Shown piece by piece: positions 50,451-61,900 of a DNA stretch of 64,000 nucleotides. The stretch comes from Lutraria lutraria (Eukaryota; Mollusca; Bivalvia; Venerida; Mactridae). The first letter of the stretch is position 1. Each line of letters begins with the position of its first letter. A program made the translations under genes and the position numbers. Location: contig OZ026845.1 in assembly GCA_964023205.1 (NCBI GenBank), positions 10,240,001 to 10,304,000 of the forward strand, in the 5' to 3' direction. The notes below the pieces were generated by a model. The model did no database searches. It had not been told where the DNA came from and saw only the letters and a program-made list of their open reading frames with translations.

Positions 50451-52679
50451 TTGTTTTGTTCATTGTATGCCAATTTAAATACATTTGTTTTGAACTATAA
50501 AAATGGTCTACTATCTTAATTTTGCAGTTAAATTGAATATGTCACTGAATTACGTTGTTGAATTTCAAAACTGATAAAATTATAGGACATCCTAAGACTT
50601 GAGATCTGTCCCATCCTCGTACATAAAAAGGCATATGATATGATCTCATGTTAAGCAGCTTTTATTCCTTTATGTATAGTCAGATATGTTTTTATACACT
50701 GAAGTTTATCATGATATTCATTGTTTCCTTTAAGTCTCCGAGTGTGATGGAATGTTTCTGTGTTGTAATTATACTTATCATCTAACCAAAGCATAATATT
50801 AGAATATTAGACTTAACCAAAAAGCAGCAAGATTACAATAAACTAAATGTGAACTAGGGTTCACTTTCTCAGTATGTATGTATACTCAGTGTGATGGTTT
50901 TATTAAGACTAAATTATGAAGAGAAACTATTTACTGCCTTATAAAGTTAGACATCCATCTAGGAAGTACTTCTTGACTATCAATCTATGAATTTAACTTT
51001 CTGTTCTCCTAGCTTTCAAGGGTCAGAAAGTTCAAGGTGCGTGACTTTTAAGCTGGGGGCAGGGCCCCTGATGGATCCATGGCAATGCCATTGAAAAACA
51101 CCATTGAAAATACTTTTGACTTTGAACTAAGTTCATATATTCTGAGAAAACTAGATTAGAAATACTTGGCTGAAACTTTCTCAGAAATTCATTAGAAAGA
51201 TGGTTAGATTACAGAAATTATTTATAACAAACAGTTGGCAAGCATTGCATATTATTTAACTAAACACTATTTATACATATTATTTATACTTCACCTTATT
51301 TTATGAAATATGTTCCGTTACTTTCAAAATAATTATTTGAGATGGGGCTTTACCCATTTCCATACAGCTATGCTATGTCAGATTTTGTGGCAGTCAAGTA
51401 ATAGCTCTATATGAAGATGTTACTTCTATTTGCAAAACTGTTTTGCTCTATTAAAACTATATCTATATAGTATTAGTATACAAATATGTACAAAAAATGT
51501 ATTATTTCTAATTGCCTTTTTGCTATCATTTAATCAGATTTTTATGTAAACTATGTTTTTTCATTTATTTTGTTTATCATACACAGAATGTGCTTGAAAT
51601 AATGCTATCATTTGCACATTTTGCATTATAGAAGTGATTTTTGCCAGCATATTTGTCAGGTAAATATTAAATGTCTTTATGCAATTCATATACAGTAATA
51701 AACTTATCATCAACTTCACTATTCCTGGTTGTCTTTTTATCTAGATAACTTTGGATAATTCTAATACTAGCTGACTGGACAGGATCTACATACTGTTTAA
51801 TTTCCAAGTTCAGTCAACTTATTTTTTGTTGTCAAAATGACTAGATTCAAATTGCAATGAATTGAAACATTTTGACATGTATACAGTGTAATAATTTCAT
51901 TTCCCTGTTCCTTTATCATCTTGTAACTAGTAGACAATTGTTTGTTTATAAGATGGTTTCTTGTAGCAATATATTAACACAAGCACTGACAAAGATAATC
52001 TAGTGTATATCAATCAGGTTTATTTTACTAAGAAAGTGACGGTCAGCGTATTTCTAATGGAAAAAGTAAGCTATATTTCCCCCAAAAAATCTATTTCCAC
52101 ATTTACATTGTCAATACATGTATTCCCAAAATTAGCCTCTTTCATGTGATTCTCCCTCCTTTACCAGCACCCAGTATCTTCCTGATCAAATTATGAGTCA
52201 AGGGTTTAATCCACAAGTACCGGTAGCTATTCTATAACTTCATTCACCCGCACATAAAAGAAACAAAACAAGCATAAAATTGTCAACAATTTATTTATGG
52301 AAATATGCAGTAACAGTAAAACAAGAAATGTTAATGGGCAATGACTTTGTACTGACACAGTTACTGAATACTGAATTCTAAAGTATAGAATCTTATAACA
52401 ATCTGTGATAAACTAAAATGTACCGATATATTCTGACACACAATGTCATATCATTTATACTGCTGATTATATGACAGAACTCTGACTACATCTGTAACAG
52501 ATTCATCAATATTTAATTGATAATAGACCAAAATCTATTCATTAAAAGAATATACTAACTAATAGACATCCTTATTATATCCAATAAGTATAAAACTACA
52601 ATTTATAATTTATCTCTTACATGTCAATATTTTCTTCAGCTGGATATTTTCATGTTAACCTATTTCATGTATCAGACAC

Positions 52680-52862
52680 AAACAAGTGCTCCACAAGCAG
52701 TGCCAATGATTGTCTGTTCACTGCCTCAGTGAGATCTATCCACCTATGAAGTTTCATGTTGCTACCTCTAATAGTTTCTGAGTTATGAGCTACATTAAAG
52801 TGTTTGTACAGACGCAGAGATCAAAATAGCTTGACGTTTTCTTTGAAAACAGGCGAGCTAAC
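52680..52862 (+). repeat. Dispersed repeat, copy 3 (CCTCAGTGAGATCTATC family)
   Basis: Best-preserved of the three copies: ACAAGTGCTCCACAAGCAGT at the start, the shared core in the middle, and TTTTCTTTGAAAACAGGCGA with GCTA at the end. Confidence 0.7.
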
Positions 52863-54312
52863 AAATGAAATAAGAATGCTGACCAATGCTGACCATTTTA
52901 ATGGTCCAAAATCTTACAATGAATAGAAAACTAGTTAATGAATAGTTTTGAAGACACAAATATTCAGATTTAACATCAAAACATATTATTAATTCATATT
53001 TTACATATCTGAAATAAGTTTGTAAATAAATGTAAGAATGTGGAATTGATTGTAATTACTGAGAAATACAGTTTAAATAAATTATTAATTGTGTTTATAC
53101 GCTTAAACTTGGTATACAATGTACATTTACTTAAAACTAAAAAGATCTAGCATTTACATATTTGAACACACAAGTCTCCACCCCAGAACAACTGATTATA
53201 AATAATAGTTATAATATACAATCTAAAGTGTTTACATTTGCACAACTCTACAAGGGTTTAAATACTATATAATAATCATTTTAAGCAACTTAGGAACATA
53301 ACTTCTCAAAAATCACACAAAGTATTAAATGTATCAAATTTTAACAAAGAAAATACACCAACATATACTAGTATGTTAAGGTGAATTTTCATTCTGTGCA
53401 ATCAAGACATCCACATCACAATTGCATAATGATTTAGGTTAAAAAAGCATACAACATAAAGCAAGTGTAGGTTTTCAAATATTTTCAATCCAACAAAAAA
53501 CAAAACAATATAAAACATGGTACAATGCCAATCAATAGGAGGGGTTTAGAGACACAAAAATTGATTTAAATTAACCAAGAAAATGGTTTCCATTCAACTT
53601 ACTACAGGTAACAAATAAATTACTGTAATGAATTTTTTTTTTACAAACAATTTCACAACTTACATTTTCTCATTCCCTTAAACAGACAGAATCTTGTTAA
53701 AAATCTAACTCATTTCAACAAAGTTGTTCACTGTTCACTATTTGAGCAAAATCATATAATAATGCCACATGTTCTTTAAAAAAAAAACATCAAAAACTTA
53801 AAATATCAAATCTAATGCTTATCTTAATCATCAGAATTCACAAACATAGAGAAATGTCATTTAAATAGATATAGTAATCTGACAAAACAAAGGTACAGTT
53901 TCTGCATCTTTTAACAAAGAATGTCATGGAATTTCCATCACTTTCAAAATACTAAGTCCAAATTAAAATACATGTAGAGACAACTATAACAGTAAAGTGA
54001 CTGGAAGTGGAGATTCTTGGGCATCAAACAAAGTCATACCTTCAAGGAGCACTACATTCATCACATTTATAATTAAATCCTCAACTGAATTAATAATTGG
54101 CTCCAAAATGTCTCTTATATAATAAAATGAAATTCAAATGCCTACATGATACTCTCTGGCTACTAATACCGCAACAAAAAACCTATAACTTGTCTTACGA
54201 TGAAAAAAATGGTTAATAAGTATGAGATGATGTTGCTTCACTAGAATAAACACTGCATCCAAACAATGAGTACAGTTGAATACTAAATGACATTGACAAA
54301 AAGACTTATAAT

Positions 54313-54606
54313 TACAGTCGAACCTGTGCTGAAGACCTACTGTGAATTGATCACCTAGTAGTAAGGCCATTAGTATTATCACCAATACGATCATGTGCTG
54401 GGCATGACAATTATTTTTCAGTGTACTCGTCCAGCAGGACAACCAGCTTAGAAATTTAACTAGTTTTTATAGCAATTTCAACTTGTCCTGAGTCAATTTC
54501 TACTCAGCGGACGAGTTGTCGAGCTCTGGTGGGTTTTACCAACAGGCAACCAGAAAAAAACTTTTTATTCTCCTAAAGTTGGTCTGTATGGACAAGTTTG
54601 ACTGTA
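54313..54606. mobile_element. TA-flanked MITE with a probable nested insertion
   Basis: Outer ends TACAGTCGAACCTGTGC and GACAAGTTTGACTGTA match the family at 46295. At 294 bp it is over 100 bp longer than its relatives. The extra middle (about 54430-54535) has GTCGAGCTCTG and CAGCAGGACAACCAGCTT, resembling the hAT-like element at 48669. Confidence 0.65.
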
Positions 54607-55580
54607 ATGATATTAGAAAATATAATTATTTTATCACAATACATTTGTATATCACTTTAACAATAACATATATATTGGTAGAGTCTGTATAAGATGTTTT
54701 TTATGCAATAATCAATGAAAGGCAATGATAAGTTTTAGTACAGTAATATCAATGCTTCAGTGTAGAAGCAAACCTACATACACATGTACCTTTAAGTTAT
54801 AACACAAATAATCAAGAGATTCTTCAATTATTCACAACATGGACATAATAATTATAATAACCTTTAAAGGGATTTAACTCTGGATTGTCATCAGAAAATA
54901 AAATATACTACTCAAAATTTGATAAGAGTTAATTCCTTACTTTCAATAATCTGAACAGAAAAACATATACCGGAAATGCACTGATGTGCTATGAAGGACA
55001 TCATTTGTTTCATAATCTGCTCTGGCTTATGATGCTTGAACTACCAAATTGTAATACAATCTAATAAATTAATTAATTAAAATCATGAAGCAATCACCAG
55101 AAGCAGTATTACAATTGAGCCTTATCAAATTTTGAGTAGTATATTATGTAGAGTCATCTCACAAAACAGACATTTAAGGAAATTACTGTCATTAGTATAC
55201 ATGTATTATTTTCATGTTTTGAAAATACACATGTAAAGCACAGCTTATTTAAATATGATAATAGCACATTTACTGAGTAACTCATGCTATATATATTGTT
55301 TCCAAAATATCAGGAAACTTACAGTGTTGTAGTAAATTAACAAATTATTAAGGCCCTTGATACAAGGATAAATCAAAGAACATTTCTGATTTTATAAAAA
55401 TAAATCCTATACTTGAGGTCTCTTCCCTTTAACAGAACAACTGCAGGGAAAGAATTTACCATATTTTGAACTGATACATAAAATAAAGTTATTTTCCTTC
55501 TAAAAATAAGCAAAATTTAGTATGGTGTGCAGTAAATGTTGAATTATGTATCGAATAATTTTTTTCAACAGAATGCTCAC

Positions 55581-55586
55581 TTTATT
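55581..55586 (-). terminator. Candidate polyadenylation signal of DCAF12
   Basis: AATAAA on the minus strand (TTTATT on plus) lies about 325 nt past the DCAF12 stop. The surrounding sequence is AT-rich with other candidates, including one near 52288, so a longer 3' UTR is possible. Confidence 0.3.
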
Positions 55587-55911
55587 ACAGTAAATTTGAT
55601 TTTGATGAAGTGTATAGAACAGCAATTACAATCAGTGTACAAAGCTGCTTATTATGAAAACACTTCAATACCATTTCATCCATTAGAATAGAACAATATA
55701 GCATCCACTCAATGTTTTTCATATGCGAACAAACTTTCAACTACATAAATGGAAATACATTTGAAATATTAAATAATATTATCAAGTAATTCATCGATAC
55801 TTAGGCGAATGCCGTTTGAGTTAATAAAAAACGCCTAAAATAATGAAACAGGACAAGAACACGCCAATTTGAAGTAAAATATTTTTTTAAACAGTCAAGT
55901 GAATATATATG

Positions 55912-58900
55912 CTAGGACCATATTCCAGCATAATTTCCCCATAATCCAGCAGGTAACGGTCCACCAGCAACAAACATTCGTGTACCAGTATCATCATACT
56001 GATGTGTGTAGATGGCATTAGGAAAATCTTGGTAATACTGGTGCATAAAAAATCCCATGTAGCTGTCATCATGAAGCTGAAATAGAAAGAAAAAACTTCG
56101 GTATTTAAAATTGATCGTAAGACATTAAAAGAAGCCACTTCATTAATAAAATAAAATAAAAACAGTGATGCACTGGAAGAGGATTTTGATCTTAACAATT
56201 CATACGTAAAATTTTGGTAGTTGAACTTTTTATTATTTATTAGTTTATTATTATGCATGGGAAATTATTTTTCCTCGGAGTAACCAGAAATTAGTCTCAC
56301 TACTGAAATAATTTGTAAGTTGGTAAATTCATTGTATTTTACTTCAAATGCAGATCCTATCCACAGTCGGTGTAGAAAAACAGAAAAATATTTGAAAATA
56401 TAGTAATGAACAAAAACTTACAAGCCATCCTTTACCAAGAACAAGAGAACATGAATGGCCACATCCACTCTCGAGATATTTTCCAGCTTTAAGATCAAAG
56501 AATAAGATATGACCAGTTCCAGTACCAATTGTGATTATGTCCTCCCGAAAACTCACTGATCTAATTCCTGTAAATATAAATATATAATAAAAACAAATGA
56601 CAGAAGAATTCAAACATCTGAAAACATACCAGGGTACATCAAGTACTAATATACATGTCATCAATTATGTTTTGATGATACTGAACGTTTTTGTAGACAT
56701 TGTTGATGTTTAGTTTATCAATACGATACTACAGACAGAGGTAAAACATTTATAAAAAAATCCTAAATCACATTATCACCAAACAATTTAGTTTTGAAGC
56801 AATAATATGTAAGGAGAAGAAATACTCCAATTCATTTAGATCAAATACTAAACTTTTCTTAAAATATGCATTATGTAATAAGCTCAAAAACATAATGTAA
56901 CCATTAAATTTTGTGTTTTCTGAAATCTGAGAATTTATTCTTCTTCTAAAAGTACAGCAAAACATCACTGAGAAGTGACCTCAATGTAACAACTACCTTA
57001 ATATCATGAAAACTTAATTAAATTTGAATACTTTATTTATGTTATTAAACCTGACTATAAGACCATCTCAACATGACTCTAGTTTCCAGTCCCAGTTTAC
57101 TACAGTGTTCCCACTCATTACTAAATTTGGGGGTGAAACTCACCCCCCTGGGTTCAAAATCTGAGGGTAAGAGAAACAAATTTCAGGGAATGAACTTTGA
57201 TGAAAGAAAAAAGTGCCAAATTGATTTTTTATAGTCTTATATTGACATTAATTAATAATTACTACCATTTAGCATTTTGAAATTTATTGTCAATGAATAA
57301 TATGTAATAGTCAAACTTGAGGTCTCCATTGAAGTAAAATGGAACTGTTTTAACATTGACTCTGACATAATTTCAGATGACAAAATGTGTGCAGAAAAGG
57401 ATAAACAAAAGTAAAAAACACAGAATGGTTATTGCTTCTTTTGCATAAAATCGTCAACTACAGTTGAGAAAAGAAACCCCTCTACTTCTTATACACTGTC
57501 AGAATGGTTACATGCAATTTGAGTATAAAAATATTATACAATGAAACCTACATTAAACTCAACCAATCTAGCCTAAGGGTATACAAAACAACCATGTGCC
57601 AATCACACAGAGTTTAATTTTACTTTGCCCATTTATGTGTCATGATTTTCAGAAAATCACAATGGTTTGAAATTTTCATAAATGCGATCACGCACCAGGT
57701 AAAAACTCATTATGTGATTGCTGATTTAGTTGTGTGATTTATGTAATCTTTTATCATATGTGAGTGGGAACACTGTTTACTGTAATTGTAGACTGTCATA
57801 TACATTACCTCCACCCCGAAACTTTGATATTATTGTTGTTAAAGTGTGTTTAGAACGTGGATCAACCAGATTTACATGTGACTGTGAACCAATTGCATAC
57901 AATGTCTTGGCCTTTGAAACACACATACATACATTCTCCTTACAGTTTTGTAGTTTACGATTATAAACCTGCAAACATAAATACATATAATATAAGCTTT
58001 CAAGCAAACATTACTAAATTCACTTCCAGGTTTAACCGTATTACAGTTATTAAGTCAAACCTGTGAACAAAGGCCACCTTTGGAAATACATAATATTGCC
58101 TTTATTTGGAGGTCATTTTGCTCTAAATAATCAATCACAGTTTTTTAAAGAATGGCCTTTATTCACAAGGTGGCCTTTATTCTGAGGTGGCTGCTAACAC
58201 AGGTTTGACTGTACTTGTCTTCACACATTTTGGACTTGGTTATATAAAAGTGATATAATTATAAATGAATGACTTAATGTATTAGATTTTATTTACAGAA
58301 ACAAACTTTATTTATATGCTTTATACTGTAATATATTTAACTAATTTATAAATCCAAAAGTTTCAAGGAGTCATAATTCATGCAAAGAGTTCTTACCAGT
58401 CGAAAGGATTCTACATCCCATATATGGAAATATGCATTCAATGACAGAACACCTAACTCCTGGAAATCAAGCACAAGAGATAAATAATGTTGATTAAAAA
58501 TATTTAGATGTTCATGACTATCAGAGGTTCACACTAAATGATTACACACTACATGCTTACTAGCTGTGACACCAAATTCGGGAATAGCATGTGAGCTAGA
58601 TATAGTATCATACATATCTGATTTCCATATGCATCATAGTACCGATATGTAAGCAATTAGCCACTACAAACTTCATGAAACTGAATATACTCCAAAACTC
58701 CTTCATTAAGGACAGTTGTGGTTCTTATGAAAAGTGTCCTTTGATCTAGCCGAGAATGAAAATTCTGATAAAGATCTGTATACACTATTCAATGAGGAAG
58801 TGCTAGGTGTTGTGGATGAGCCAGAGAGCTTCAATGATAGCACTAATACAGATATTAAGCGTATTGGTGACAAAATGATGTATGCAAAATGGTGATAGTG

Positions 58901-61900
58901 AAATTATTTATTTATTTATGATTCAGACCACCAGCCCATAACAAGCTATAACAGTACAATAATTAAGTTTTGACATACAAGTAAAGTTTACTGTACTAAC
59001 CTTTCTGTCATCATGATATGCTAGAGCTCTTACTTTTCTAGCATCAGCACATTCTTTCACAAGTAATGGAGAAGTGATGCTATATTCTGGAACCTGTAGA
59101 CTAGTTAGAGGTGATGAATCAATATCATCTATACCGTCAATCTTCCATAGACCTAGTCGACTATCCCGTGAACCTAAATGTATTAAAAGCAAGTTCCATA
59201 ACTTCAGTACATTTTAAAAGCCAAGATAAATAATTTAATTCTTCACTTTCATATGTACTGGTATATTGTTGTTGTTTTTTGTTAAGTTAAACAAGCAGCC
59301 AGGGTTACATGGTAATTCTATTAATTTTATAGGTGAAGGAAGACTCCATGAGTACCCTGGGGTTAGAACCATCAGCCTTGCATTAGCTGTCTGGAAGCTA
59401 GATATTTTTTGGTTTCCCATTAGGATTCAACTCACAGCAGTAAGGACTAATGATGACTAGTCTCAGATTTTAACCATTTGACCAAAGAGCAGCAATATAA
59501 TCTATTTTTTGTTGCATGACACAAAAGTATATTTGTTTAATAATAGTAAATGACCTAGAATGTTTTTTGTTGTTTTATTATGTATTACAGATTGTATATA
59601 TTAAAGTAACAACCATAAATCTCCATTTATTGTGTATACATACTGTATCTACAATGATGTCACATATCAAGGCAAGCAAATCTTACTGACTTATTTCGGA
59701 CATTAGCTACTATGTTACAAAACTGCATTTTCAGGCTGTTAATTACATTTTTAGACCCTTATCCTGGCACACATGCTTACTATTAATGCTAATAAACAAT
59801 TATATTTGTGATAGTTAACCAACTTTTTATTTTTCTAGGAAGCAGAAAAATATACAAAGACAGTATTGCTAGAGTACCTGTCACAAGAAATTCATCGTCC
59901 AGCCAACAAATATCAAACAGCCAATCATTATGTGCTCTCTGAAAAATAGTAGAAAAGCTAACAAGAAAATAGTAGAATAGCTAACAAGAAAATAGCAGAA
60001 TTGGTAAAATTAGGTGTACATGTAACATATTTTCTAATGTTTTAGACAGGGTCTGTGTGTTTTATAAACAAATTCAACAGATAGAAGATTCCCAAAAATC
60101 AGGTTCTACTTGGTATAACCTGGCACAATCTTATAAATAAATAAATTTTGATTTATAGATATAGAAAGAATCTTTAAATGGAAGTCTAAAAATTAAATAC
60201 ATACCTCTCCAACACAAACCGGATCAAAAGTAGGTAATTTATACACAGCTAAATCATTGGTGTTTTCTGCGCCCGTTGCTAACAAAGTTCTTGAAGGGTT
60301 TGTGGCTATACTGTGAATACCACATGGACATCTGGCTGGGGTACTATTATTACTACTCTTAAGTGATGGTATATGGTCCATATTTCCAGAGTTCAAATCC
60401 ATCACTACCAACTACACAAAAAAGTAAACAAGACTATCAACATATTCTCCAGTTATACACTAGCTAACTTTTTAAAATAGAAATTATCCACTTTGTTTGC
60501 ACAAATAACATACATTGTAAACTGATATCATTTTACAAAAAAAATATCAAATCAAACTGAATTAAAATATTCATCTTTTTAACACAATTGAATTTATTCA
60601 AATGACACAAAAATGTGCATCATTCTATACAACCAGTAATATTTATTCAAGAACTCAAAATTATTTTGTCATACACATATTCATTCAATTACACTTATAT
60701 CAACTTGGAAGCTTTCCTACCTTATTGCATTTTGTCCCAAAAACAACTTGTTTACTATTTAACCACTGGGAGGAAAATATTTTGTTAATTTGTCCGAGAT
60801 GGTATTCTTTCTCTGTGAACAGTTGTGGCATAGCCTGTGACACATAGTCATCAACAATTTTTTGTTGATTTGCATTTTGAAACCTTCGGCCTCCTAGCTC
60901 ACGCCTTTGAGTATAAAAAAACAGATCCTTCGATATATTAACATGGAGCTGCTCTTTTGATGGACTACAATAGGCATCTGAAAGTAAAAGAAAATACCAT
61001 TTAATAGGAAATTGGTTAAAATATGTTCCATAGCTCCAAAAGATTAACAAAATTGATATTGAATTGTAGGTTACAGGTCAATATGAAATTAGACGGTATT
61101 ATTTAATTAGTATATTACGATGTAATACTATTAAACAAGAGGGTCATAATGGCCCTGAATCGCTCACCTGGACAAGATGTACAGGTTGCGTTTAATGTTG
61201 TTTAATGCTTAATTGCTTATTCAATTGATACAGGCTACTTGTGTGCAATTTTTAATTCTACATAGAGCGATACTGGCGGTAAGGTTTCAATACATTTGGT
61301 CCAGTAGTTTCAGAGATTTATAAAATTTCCCTATATAAGCATACGTAAATTTAAAATGACCCCTGAGGCAGGGCCAATTTTGAAGGAATTTGATAGAGGT
61401 CCACCAGGCAATGCTACATACCAAAAATTGTAACTCTGTGCCTTCTCGATTAATATGAAGATTTTTAAAGTTTTATTTTGGTTGCCATAGCAACCAGAAC
61501 TCTGCATGGATCAACTAGATTTGATTGGAATCTGATAGAGGACTATCCAAGGATGAATGGTATAAAGTTGCAATACATTTGACCCAGTAGTTTTAGAAGG
61601 ATGTTGTTTAAGCAAAATGTTGATGATGCACGACAGACACAGGGCAACCTTGGTACTTTGTGCCAGGTTAGCTGAAAACTTAACTTAAAATTCTGTCAAT
61701 AATTGATTAAATGATAGCCATTTAACAACAGGTGTCTAATAATCAGTTAGATAATTAAAATTTAATTAAATATTGTTTAATTACTGATAATCTATTATGC
61801 TAGTTAAGCCACAACAACTTATTTTAATATCTACCCGGTATATGATTACTTCTAAAGGATATGGCATCTACCTCTAAATAAATCTACCAGCTACATGAAA

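Larger units (their letters stand above)
50238..55911. other. Tail-to-tail intergenic region between NCLN and DCAF12
   Basis: Contains both 3' UTRs, a CCTCAGTGAG-family repeat at 52680 and a TA-flanked element at 54313. The rest is AT-rich without a recognisable gene. Confidence 0.6.
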
